The notes beneath the pieces were generated by a model. That model made no database searches and was not told the DNA's origin. It worked only from the letters and a program-made list of their open reading frames with translations. Positions 41,263 through 48,650 of a stretch of DNA of 64,000 nucleotides are shown here, one piece after another. The stretch is from an uncultured Clostridia bacterium (GTDB lineage: Bacteria > Bacillota > Clostridia > Oscillospirales > Butyricicoccaceae). The stretch spans positions 1 to 64,000 of the forward strand of contig CAJUJQ010000002.1 of NCBI GenBank assembly GCA_910586575.1, read 5' to 3'. Each line of letters begins with the position of its first letter. Position 1 is the first letter of the stretch. The translations under genes and the position numbers were made by a program.

Positions 41263-42642
41263 ATGAAAGAATTATTATTCCGTACCCTGCGCCATGAGGA
41301 AACCGAACGCGCCCCGTGGGTGCCGTTTGCGGGCGTACACGCAGGCAGGCTGAAGGGATATACGGCGACCGAGATGCTGACCGACGCGGGCAAGGCGTTT
41401 GAGTCCCTGATGGAGGTCAACCGCCTGTACAAGCCGGACGGCCAGCCGGTGATTTTTGACTTGCAGATTGAGGCGGAATGCCTGGGCTGCGGGCTGACCT
41501 GGGCGGACGACTGCCCGCCGTCTGTCTCCGAGCACCCGCTTGACGGCAGCGACGAGGAGCCGCCCGAAGTCCCCTGCGACTGCACCATCCCCACCAAGGA
41601 ATCCGGCCGGATCCCCTACGTGCTCGACGTGATGCACCGCATGAAGGAAGCCGTTGGCGGCACCACCGCGCTTTATGGCCTGATTTGCGGCCCGTTTACG
41701 CTGGCTTCCCATCTGCGCGGCAACAACCTCTTTACCGATATGTTCGATTTCGAGGACGAGGTTGCCGGCCTGTTCGCTTTCTGCAACCGTGTCTGCATGC
41801 GCATGGCGGATTATTACATCGAGGCGGGTATGGATGTCATCGCGATGGTTGACCCGCTGATTTCCCAGATTTCCACCGCGCATTTTGAGCAGTATATGAC
41901 AGCGCCGTATACCGCGCTTTTTGACCATATCCGGAAAGCGGGCGCTTTCTCCTCCTTCTTTGTCTGCGGCGACGCGACGCGCAACGTTGAGGCAATGTGC
42001 CGGACCAGCCCCGATTCGATTTCGGTGGACGAAAACGTCAACCTTCTTGCGGCAAAGGGAATCTGCGACAAGTATAATGTTGCCATCGGCGGCAATATCC
42101 CGCTGACCTCCATCATGCTGCTGGGTACCCAGCAGGATAATATGAAATTCACCGTTGACCTGCTCGACAGCGTGCCGGTCAAGAAGAATTTCATCATTGC
42201 CCCCGGCTGTGACATGCCGTATGACGTACCGGTTGAGAACTGCATCGGCGTTGCGCAGGCGGCAATCGAGACGGACGCCGTCCGCGAGATGGTCAAGAAC
42301 TATCAGGCAGAAGAAATTGATACCTCCGGCGTAGTGCTTCCAGACTACGCGAACCTCAAAAAGCCGCTGGTTGAGGTTTTCACCCTCGATTCCGCGCAGT
42401 GCGCCGCCTGCGGCTACATGATGGGCGCGGCGAACGCGGCGAAGGAGACCTTCGGCGACCAGATCGATATGGTCGAGTACAAGTACATTTATAAGGAAAA
42501 CGTCGCCCGCTGCGTCAAGATGGGTGTGCCGAACCTGCCCTCAATGTACATCAACGGCGAGCTAAAATACCGTTCCATTATCCCCGCAAAGGCTGAGCTG
42601 GAAGCCGCGATTAAGGAAGCCATTGCTGCCTGCAGCAAGTAA
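41263..42642 (+). CDS. UroD-family methyltransferase with C-terminal thioredoxin-like domain
   Basis: The 459-residue protein joins two domains. Residues 1-350 are a MtaA-like UroD TIM barrel (DLQIEAECLGCGL, GLICGPFTLASHLRGNNLF, EAGMDVIAMVDPLISQIS, NIPLTSIMLLGT). Residues 365-459 are a thioredoxin/glutaredoxin-like fold with a C-x-x-C at 380-383 (SAQCAACGYM) and the cis-proline loop VPNLPSMYINGE. In MtaA, zinc is held by H-x-C and a later Cys; here the later Cys is C316 (APGCDMPY) and C235 is kept, but the His position is Phe 233. That suggests altered metal or substrate chemistry. AAGGAGGAG precedes the ATG. Substrate unknown; a thiol or sulfur-linked methyl group is a guess from the CxxC domain. 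Confidence 0.82.
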   Translation: MKELLFRTLRHEETERAPWVPFAGVHAGRLKGYTATEMLTDAGKAFESLMEVNRLYKPDGQPVIFDLQIEAECLGCGLTWADDCPPSVSEHPLDGSDEEPPEVPCDCTIPTKESGRIPYVLDVMHRMKEAVGGTTALYGLICGPFTLASHLRGNNLFTDMFDFEDEVAGLFAFCNRVCMRMADYYIEAGMDVIAMVDPLISQISTAHFEQYMTAPYTALFDHIRKAGAFSSFFVCGDATRNVEAMCRTSPDSISVDENVNLLAAKGICDKYNVAIGGNIPLTSIMLLGTQQDNMKFTVDLLDSVPVKKNFIIAPGCDMPYDVPVENCIGVAQAAIETDAVREMVKNYQAEEIDTSGVVLPDYANLKKPLVEVFTLDSAQCAACGYMMGAANAAKETFGDQIDMVEYKYIYKENVARCVKMGVPNLPSMYINGELKYRSIIPAKAELEAAIKEAIAACSK

Positions 42643-42645
42643 AGC

Positions 42646-43569
42646 ATGAGCAAGCTGTATTTGACCACGGGTTTTCTCGGCGCGGGCAAAACCACCTTTT
42701 TGAAAAACTTCATCCGGCTGTTTGCCGGGCAGAAAATCCAGCTGATTGTCAATGAATTTGGCCAGGAGGGCGTTGACGGCGTGCTGTTGTCTGAGCTGGA
42801 CGCGTTCTTGCAGGAGATTTCCGGCGGCTCGGTGTTCTGTTCCTGCCGGATTGACCAGTTTGAGAAAGCGCTCCGGGAATCCGCCGACGTCAGCGCCGAC
42901 GTGATTCTGGTCGAAGCCTCCGGGCTGTCCGACCCGACCGGCGTGCGTAAATTGTTCCATCAAACCGGACGCTTCCCGCACATCGAATACCAGGGCGGTA
43001 TATGCCTGATTGACGCGGTGCGCTTTCCCAAGCTGTACGCGACGGCGCGCACCTGTGTTAAGCAGCTGGCAGCAAGCGACGTGGCGGTAATCAATAAAAT
43101 CGACCGCGCCAGCGCGGAGCAGCTGGAAGAAACGCTCACGCTCGTGCGGGGGCAGCGTCCCGATATGCCTGTGCTGCAAACCAGCTTTGGCGCGGCAGAC
43201 AGCAGCATTTTGGAGCTGCTGGAAAACGCGCGGGCGCTCCCGGAGGGCGGCTTGACGCTGACCGCCGACCTGTCGCTGCGCAAGCTGAATATCCAGCTTG
43301 CGCCGACCATCACCGCCTATGAGCTGCAAAAGTTCATTGAAATGTTCCTGGAGGAGACTTTCCGCGTGAAAGGGTTTATCTCAACGGCGGATGGGCTGCG
43401 ATTCGCGGATTGCGTCGGCAACGTGGCAAAGGTGGAGCCGTGTACGATTGACGTGCCCGAGGAGCGGCTCGGCTGGCTGACCGTGCTGTCCGGCGCGAAA
43501 ATGCCGGTGCGCGCGGCGGTGAAGGAAGCCTGCAAGTGGTACAAGCCGCATATTCTCGCGGTAACATAA
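42646..43569 (+). CDS. CobW/P47K-family GTPase
   Basis: CobW-family GTPases are metallochaperones (zinc, cobalt, nickel, iron). The 307-residue protein has Walker A TTGFLGAGKTTFLKNF, VNEFGQEGVDGVLL, a metal-binding variant SGGSVFCSCR near residue 60-70 (C-x-C rather than the usual CxCC), EASGLSDPTGV, the G4 NKID, and the CobW C-terminal domain with FRVKGFISTADG. It starts three bases after the UroD-thioredoxin gene, so the two are surely co-expressed. Loading of zinc or cobalt into that enzyme, or service to its corrinoid, are the obvious roles, but untested. Confidence 0.88.
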   Translation: MSKLYLTTGFLGAGKTTFLKNFIRLFAGQKIQLIVNEFGQEGVDGVLLSELDAFLQEISGGSVFCSCRIDQFEKALRESADVSADVILVEASGLSDPTGVRKLFHQTGRFPHIEYQGGICLIDAVRFPKLYATARTCVKQLAASDVAVINKIDRASAEQLEETLTLVRGQRPDMPVLQTSFGAADSSILELLENARALPEGGLTLTADLSLRKLNIQLAPTITAYELQKFIEMFLEETFRVKGFISTADGLRFADCVGNVAKVEPCTIDVPEERLGWLTVLSGAKMPVRAAVKEACKWYKPHILAVT

Positions 43570-43578
43570 CGAAAAAAC

Positions 43579-43619
43579 GCGGTTCCCGCCCCTTGACGGG
43601 AGGGAGCCGCAATTTTTTT
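43579..43619 (+). terminator. Intrinsic terminator after the CobW-type gene
   Basis: GCGGTTCCC pairs with GGGAGCCGC around a 14-base inner part, followed by a run of seven T residues at 43613-43619. Transcription of the unit beginning at 37613 or 41263 would end here, so the next four genes may need their own promoter or readthrough. Confidence 0.8.
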
Positions 43620-43698
43620 GGCTCAGAATAAAAAAACTCCGGATGGAACACTGGGTTCATTGCTGTGACATTCCGGGAAGCGGAAAGGGAGATGACAA

Positions 43699-44289
43699 AT
43701 GATGACAATCACCCGCCTGTACGGGGATTTAACCGATCTGTGTTTGTCCATATTTGACGCCGGAGCGCCGCGCCAGCCCGTCGAAATCGCGGAGCGGCTG
43801 ATGGACTGCGAAAGCGTCGCGATGCACTGCCCCGAGCATCTTTTTATAGTTCCGGCGGCTTTGCTGACCGCCACGCGGCTTGCGCAGGGCGCGCCAAGGG
43901 AAGCCCTCGAAAAAGACCTGTCACTAGCGGCACAGCGCGCGTCGAAGGTTGCGGGCGGCTTTTGCGGTTCGTGGGGCTGCTGCGGAGCGGCGGTCGGATG
44001 CGGCATTTTCGCAGCGGTGCTGACCGGCTCATCTCCCAAAAAAGAGGCGGACTGGGCGCAGGTCAACCAAATGACCGCGCGCTGTCTGGAAAATGTCGCC
44101 AGCGTGGGCGGCCCCCGCTGCTGCAAGCGGGTCACTTATCTTTCCATTAGCGAAGCCATCCGGCAAAGCCCCGCGCTGCTGGGGCTGGCCCTCGGCGAAG
44201 TGCCGGAAATTACCTGCCGCCGTTTTATGAACAGCAAGGAATGCAGGGGTGTGAATTGCCCCTATTTTCCCAAAAAGGAGACGAGATAA
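43699..44289 (+). CDS. Conserved cysteine-rich protein (DUF5714-like)
   Basis: I recognise this 196-residue protein only as resembling the DUF5714 family, which is often found beside corrinoid or radical-SAM genes and has no known activity. The sequence is helical and rich in cysteine: GGFCGSWGCCGAAVGCG in the middle, GGPRCCKRVTYLS, and ITCRRFMNSKECRGVNCPYFPK at the end. The last block looks like a metal or Fe-S site. There is no signal peptide. AAAGGGAG precedes the start, with ATG at 43699 and at 43702 both possible. It is three bases ahead of the transporter genes and appears to be part of their unit. Confidence 0.68.
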   Translation: MMTITRLYGDLTDLCLSIFDAGAPRQPVEIAERLMDCESVAMHCPEHLFIVPAALLTATRLAQGAPREALEKDLSLAAQRASKVAGGFCGSWGCCGAAVGCGIFAAVLTGSSPKKEADWAQVNQMTARCLENVASVGGPRCCKRVTYLSISEAIRQSPALLGLALGEVPEITCRRFMNSKECRGVNCPYFPKKETR

Positions 44290-44292
44290 ACC

Positions 44293-45429
44293 ATGAAGAA
44301 ACGGACTGCCCTGCTGCTTGCCGCAGCGCTTTTGATTTTGCTAACCGCCTGCGGAGGCGCTTCTGACGCGGAACCCAAGGACACCCCCGCCGCCGCTCAG
44401 CCTGCGGACGCTTCCCGGCCCGGCCAAAGCACCCCTGTGACACTGGATGTCGGCCTGCTCGGCAACTCTGTCAAGGCGGTGGGCGTGCTTGTCGCGGATT
44501 CGCTCGGCTACTTTGACGAGGAGGGTGTGGACATCCACTTCGAGAAGGTTTCCAGCATGAACGATGCCTATACCGCCGTTTCGACCGGTGACCTTGACGT
44601 GTACCTGTTCAGCAGCACCGCTGCCGCGACCTTTATCAGCCAGGGCGTGACCACCCTGCGCGTGTTCGGCGGCACAGCGGGCGAGGGCGGCGAAATGATG
44701 TCTGCCGCAGGGCGTGGCATCACGTTGGATTCCGCGGACGATTTCAAAGGTCTCACCATCGCCTGCCAGATGCCCGAAACCAGCCAGATGGTGCTCAAGG
44801 ATTATCTGCTGAAACAAGGCCTGACCATCGGCGGGCCGGATTCCGGCGCGGATGTGAGCTTCGTTTTTGTCAATGACAGCAACGCCGCAATTATCGGCTG
44901 CGTCAACGGTGCATATGATCTTTGCATCACCAATTCGTGCATGGGCTATTATGCCGCCGATTTCGGCACTGAATTGGTCGGCACGGTCAGCGACTTTGTA
45001 AAGCCCTATCCCTGCTGCCGGCAAACCTGCCATTCCGACACCTATGTAAACGAGTTTGACGCGCTGGTGAAGTTTGAAACCGCTGCGCTGAGGGGCTACG
45101 CGTATGCAAGGGAGCACGAGGAGGAAACCCTCGATATCCTGGAAGCGTACAGCGGCGAGGAACGCGATTTCCTCCGCGCGCAGGTGTACGGGACGGATGC
45201 ATATACGCCTGACATGCGGCTGTCGCTCGACCCGGACAAGGATGCGTGTGTCGCCTTTTACCAGGCGATGGAGAACATCGGGCAAATTGAGCCTGCGACC
45301 GAAATCGACTGGTCGGAATACGTCGTGTCAGACGTTTACGGGAGCGCGCTGGAAATCCTGTCCGAGCGTGAGCCGGACACCGCGCTTTGGGGTGAGCTGA
45401 CCGCGTATTTCAAAGAACACAACAGCTGA
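44293..45429 (+). CDS. ABC transporter substrate-binding lipoprotein (SsuA/TauA/ThiY-like)
   Basis: The 378-residue lipoprotein has a signal peptide ending LLTAC (cysteine 20) and a low-complexity linker. The mature part is an NMT1/SsuA-like binding protein: VTLDVGLLGNSVKAVGVLVADSLGYFDEEGVDIHFEKV and TAVSTGDLDVYLFSSTAAATFISQG. Relatives bind sulfonates, nitrate, bicarbonate or thiamine precursors, so the fold does not fix the ligand. A cysteine cluster YPCCRQTCHSD near residue 235-245 is unusual for this family and could bind a metal or thiolate. It heads a complete importer with the next two genes. Confidence 0.88.
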   Translation: MKKRTALLLAAALLILLTACGGASDAEPKDTPAAAQPADASRPGQSTPVTLDVGLLGNSVKAVGVLVADSLGYFDEEGVDIHFEKVSSMNDAYTAVSTGDLDVYLFSSTAAATFISQGVTTLRVFGGTAGEGGEMMSAAGRGITLDSADDFKGLTIACQMPETSQMVLKDYLLKQGLTIGGPDSGADVSFVFVNDSNAAIIGCVNGAYDLCITNSCMGYYAADFGTELVGTVSDFVKPYPCCRQTCHSDTYVNEFDALVKFETAALRGYAYAREHEEETLDILEAYSGEERDFLRAQVYGTDAYTPDMRLSLDPDKDACVAFYQAMENIGQIEPATEIDWSEYVVSDVYGSALEILSEREPDTALWGELTAYFKEHNS

Positions 45430-45448
45430 CAAATCGGGAGGACGGACA

Positions 45449-46240
45449 ATGGCGAAAATCGAGCTTGACCATGTGACCTATACATATCCGGGGCAGCCGG
45501 GGGCGGCGCCTGTCTTGCGTGATCTGTCCCTGACAATAGGGGACGGCGAATTTGTGTGCATTGTCGGCGCGTCTGGCTGCGGCAAAACAACCCTTTTGCG
45601 GCTGATGGCGGGGCTGACCTTCCCGACTGCCGGTGCGGTGCGCATCGGCGGGGAAACGGTGACGGGACCCGGCACGGACCGTTCCATTGTATTCCAGAAC
45701 TACACCTTATTCCCGTGGATGACCGCGCGCCGGAACGTCGAGTTCGGCATCCGGCAGGCGCGCCCCGGGCGATCCCGCGCCGAGATTCGCGGCAGCGCCG
45801 ACGCGGTTTTACGGCAGGTCGGGATGCTGGACAGTGAAGATAAGTATCCCTTTCAGCTTTCGGGCGGTATGCGGCAGCGGGTCGCGATTGCGCGGGCGCT
45901 GGCGATGGATACCGATATTGTGCTGCTCGACGAGCCGTTCGGGGCGCTTGATACCCGTATCCGGGGCGAGCTGCAAATTCTGCTTGAAACGGTGCACATG
46001 GGGCGAAAAACCGTTGTTTTCGTCACGCATGATATTCACGAAGCCGTACTGCTTGCCGATCGCGTCCTCTATATGACGTCCGGGATGGTTTCTTACGAGC
46101 TGCCGATTCGGCTCCCGCGCCCGCGCAGCCGGTTGGATGCGGCGGGGCTGGAACAGGTCTGCGCCTGCCGCCGGGAGCTGTTGGCGCGGTTCCAGCCCGA
46201 CAGCAACGCCACCCGCGGCTGCGGGGAGGTGTCCGCATGA
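45449..46240 (+). CDS. ABC transporter ATPase (SsuB/TauB type)
   Basis: The 263-residue ATPase has Walker A GASGCGKTTLLRLMAGL, Q-loop VFQNYTLFPWMTARRNVEFG, signature LSGGMRQRVAIARALAMD, Walker B VLLDEPFGALDTR and H-loop FVTHDIHEAVLLADRVL. FPWMT is typical of the nitrate/sulfonate/taurine group, matching the binding protein before it and the permease after. GGGAGG precedes the ATG at 45449; the stop overlaps the permease start by four bases. Confidence 0.92.
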   Translation: MAKIELDHVTYTYPGQPGAAPVLRDLSLTIGDGEFVCIVGASGCGKTTLLRLMAGLTFPTAGAVRIGGETVTGPGTDRSIVFQNYTLFPWMTARRNVEFGIRQARPGRSRAEIRGSADAVLRQVGMLDSEDKYPFQLSGGMRQRVAIARALAMDTDIVLLDEPFGALDTRIRGELQILLETVHMGRKTVVFVTHDIHEAVLLADRVLYMTSGMVSYELPIRLPRPRSRLDAAGLEQVCACRRELLARFQPDSNATRGCGEVSA

Positions 46241-47154
46241 GCGCAATGCGCTGGCGTTTGCTGCAATCGCACCTGCTGTTTGCCGTCCTCATGGGGGTTG
46301 TGCTGTTTGCGCCGAAAAGCCGTCCTGGAATTGCGCCAGGTGCCGCGTTGACTGTCGCCCTGTGCCTGATAGAAGGGCTGTTCCTGCTCACGGTCTGGCG
46401 CGGCAGGAAAGCCACGCTGACCGCGCCGTTTGATATCATCCTGCTGGTTTGGGCGCTCCTGCTGGTGTGGGAGCTGATGACCTCGGTGCTTCACCGCGCG
46501 CACCCTGTCCTCATCCCAGCACCGGAAAATGTGTTTGATACTTTTAGGGAGCACTGGGCCGCGATTTTGTACAACGTCGGGTATTCCCTACAGCTGCTTT
46601 TAATCGGGTTTAGTATCGGGCTTGTGCTGGCTGTCGTGCTCGGACTGTTCGCCGGATGGTACCCGCGTTTGCGCGCGTTTGCGTACCCGATTGCGAACGT
46701 GATGGCGCCCATCCCGCCGATTGTGATTTCACCGTATCTGGTGGCGCTGATGCCTACCTTCCGCAGCGCTTCCATGCTGGTGATTGTGCTGGGCGTATTC
46801 TGGCCGAATTTTCTGAGCACCGTCAACCGTGTGGCCGGGATTGAGCCGCAGATTATGGATTCCGCGCGGATGCTTTGCCCGCGCAGTTCCGCAATGATCT
46901 TCCATATCCTGCTGCCGTATCTGCTCCCCGGTGTGGTGGGCGGGCTGAAGGTGAGCCTTACGACCTCTTTGCTGATGCTTAATTTCGCCGAGCTGATGGG
47001 GGCGACGCACGGCATGGGCTACTATGTACAGAACAGCATTACCTATGCCAATTATGCCCACGCGGTTGCCGGGATAATTGTCACCGGGATTGTCGTGACG
47101 GCGCTCGGCGCATTGGTGACACGGCTGCAAAAACGTTTGATTTTCTGGCACTGA
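46237..47154 (+). CDS. ABC transporter permease (SsuC/TauC type)
   Basis: This 305-residue protein has six or more membrane segments and the EAA loop of the taurine/sulfonate permease group: VNRVAGIEPQIMDSARMLCPRSSAMIFHILLPYLLPGVVGGLKVSL. The N-terminus carries two further hydrophobic segments before ENVFDTFREHWAAILYNVGYSLQLLLIGFSIGLVLAVVLGLFAG-type core sequence. It is longer than the usual 260 residues because of them. It is the last gene of the unit, with a strong terminator 54 bases on. The cargo is unknown. Confidence 0.9.
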   Translation: MSAMRWRLLQSHLLFAVLMGVVLFAPKSRPGIAPGAALTVALCLIEGLFLLTVWRGRKATLTAPFDIILLVWALLLVWELMTSVLHRAHPVLIPAPENVFDTFREHWAAILYNVGYSLQLLLIGFSIGLVLAVVLGLFAGWYPRLRAFAYPIANVMAPIPPIVISPYLVALMPTFRSASMLVIVLGVFWPNFLSTVNRVAGIEPQIMDSARMLCPRSSAMIFHILLPYLLPGVVGGLKVSLTTSLLMLNFAELMGATHGMGYYVQNSITYANYAHAVAGIIVTGIVVTALGALVTRLQKRLIFWH

Positions 47155-47207
47155 AAAAAAGGTGCTATAACTTTTTTAGATGGATTGTCGGTTTTGCGGT
47201 GATGATA

Positions 47208-47245
47208 CAGAAAGAGCCAGCCTTGGAAAAGGCTGGCTCTTTCTG
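47208..47245. terminator. Bidirectional terminator between the importer and metY
   Basis: A perfect 15-base stem (47208-47222 with 47231-47245) around TTGGAAAA. The stem arms include AGAAAGAG/CTCTTTCT, so T-rich ends exist in both directions. The two flanking genes converge on it. Confidence 0.85.
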
Positions 47246-47308
47246 TTGGGGGGCTGTCTTTGATGGGGCAGCCCCTCCCGCCGGATATGCTTCCGGATTA
47301 TAGGAAGA

Positions 47309-48574
47309 TTAGATTTTTGCAAGTGCCTGGTCAAGATCCGCAATGATATCCTCAACATTTTCCAGGCCGACCGACAGACGCACCAGACCGGGTTCAATGC
47401 CTGCCGCAGCGAGCTGCTCATCGGTCAGCTGGCGATGGGTTTCGCTGGCGGGATGGAGCACGCAGGTGCGGATATCGGCAACATGCACCTCGTTGGAGGC
47501 AAGCTCCAGGCTGTCCATGAACTTCATAGCGGCTTCACGCCCTGCGCTGATGTTGATGGACATCACGCCTGAGCTTCCCATTGGCAGGTATTTCTGCGCC
47601 AGCGCGTGACACGGGTCGCCCTCGAGCGCGGGATAAATCACCCGGTCAATCTTGTCCGATTCCAGCAGATGGCGCGCGACGGTTTCCGCGTTTTTGCAGT
47701 ATTGCGGCATCCGTACCGGCAGCGTTTCCAGCCCCAGGTTCAGCAGGAACGCCGAATGCGCCGCCGGATAGCAGCCGAAATCACGCATCAGCTGCATGCG
47801 CGCTTTGATGATATACGCCATTTCGCCGAATTCACGGGTATACACCACGCCGTGATAGCTTTCGTCCGGCTCGGTGAAATCCGGGAATTTCCCGCTCGCG
47901 GCCCAGTCGAATCTGCCGCCGTCCACGATAACGCCGCCGCCCTGCACCGCGTGGCCGTCCATATATTTGGTGGTGGAATGAATCACGATATCCGCGCCCC
48001 ACTCAATCGGGCGGCACAGGATGGGGGTTGCGAAGGTATTGTCCACAATCAGCGGCACGCCGTTGCGGTGGGCAATATTCGCGAATTTTTCAATATCGAA
48101 CACGGTCAGCGCCGGGTTGGCGAGGGTTTCCCCGAACACCGCCTTGGTGTTGGGCTTGAACAGCTTTTCAATTTCCTCCGCCGGTGCGGACGCGTCCGCC
48201 CAGATGCATTCGATTCCCAGCTTTTTGAGCGTCACCGAGAACAGGTTGACCGTGCCGCCGTAAATCGTGGTCGCCGCAATGAAGCTGTCGCCCGCGCTGC
48301 ACAGGTTCAGGATGGACAGCAGGGACGCTGCCTGCCCGCTGCTGGTCAGCATCGCGCCGACGCCGCCTTCCAGCGCGGCAATTTTCTTTTCGATTGCATC
48401 GCAGGTGGGGTTAGCGAAGCGCGAGTACATGCACTCGGTCGGCATGTCAAACAGCGCCGCGATATGCGCGGTCGAGTCAAAGGTGTAGGTCGTGGACTGT
48501 ACAATCGGGACAACGCGCGGCTCGCCGTTTTTGGGCGTATAGCCCGCGTGCAGCGCCTGGGTTTCGATTTTCAT
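47309..48574 (-). CDS. metY: O-acetylhomoserine sulfhydrylase MetY
   Basis: MetY makes homocysteine (or methionine when methanethiol is the thiol) from O-acetylhomoserine. The 421-residue PLP enzyme has ETQALHAGYTPKNGEPRVVPIVQSTTYTF, SRFANPTCDAIEKKIAALEGG, SSGQAASLLSILNLCSAGD, IVDNTFATP, the PLP lysine in IHSTTKYMDGHAVQGGG and RLSVGLENVEDIIADL. The family (Cys/Met metabolism PLP) length is about 425. The start at 48574 has AGGAGG upstream and a good promoter. It converges with the TauABC-type importer unit; a sulfur link between them is possible but not shown. Confidence 0.93.
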   Translation of the reverse strand: MKIETQALHAGYTPKNGEPRVVPIVQSTTYTFDSTAHIAALFDMPTECMYSRFANPTCDAIEKKIAALEGGVGAMLTSSGQAASLLSILNLCSAGDSFIAATTIYGGTVNLFSVTLKKLGIECIWADASAPAEEIEKLFKPNTKAVFGETLANPALTVFDIEKFANIAHRNGVPLIVDNTFATPILCRPIEWGADIVIHSTTKYMDGHAVQGGGVIVDGGRFDWAASGKFPDFTEPDESYHGVVYTREFGEMAYIIKARMQLMRDFGCYPAAHSAFLLNLGLETLPVRMPQYCKNAETVARHLLESDKIDRVIYPALEGDPCHALAQKYLPMGSSGVMSINISAGREAAMKFMDSLELASNEVHVADIRTCVLHPASETHRQLTDEQLAAAGIEPGLVRLSVGLENVEDIIADLDQALAKI

Positions 48575-48616
48575 ATTGGGATAGCCTCCTGTAAAAAATA
48601 TGGCTTATTTTGCTAT

Positions 48617-48645
48617 AGTATATCATTTTTGCCGGGACAGGTCAA
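48617..48645 (-). promoter_or_regulatory. Promoter of metY
   Basis: Minus-strand TTGACC (48640-48645), a 17-base spacer and TATACT (48617-48622), just behind the end of the GH13 gene. No S-box or T-box leader fits in the short gap. Confidence 0.75.
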
Positions 48646-48650
48646 GGGGA

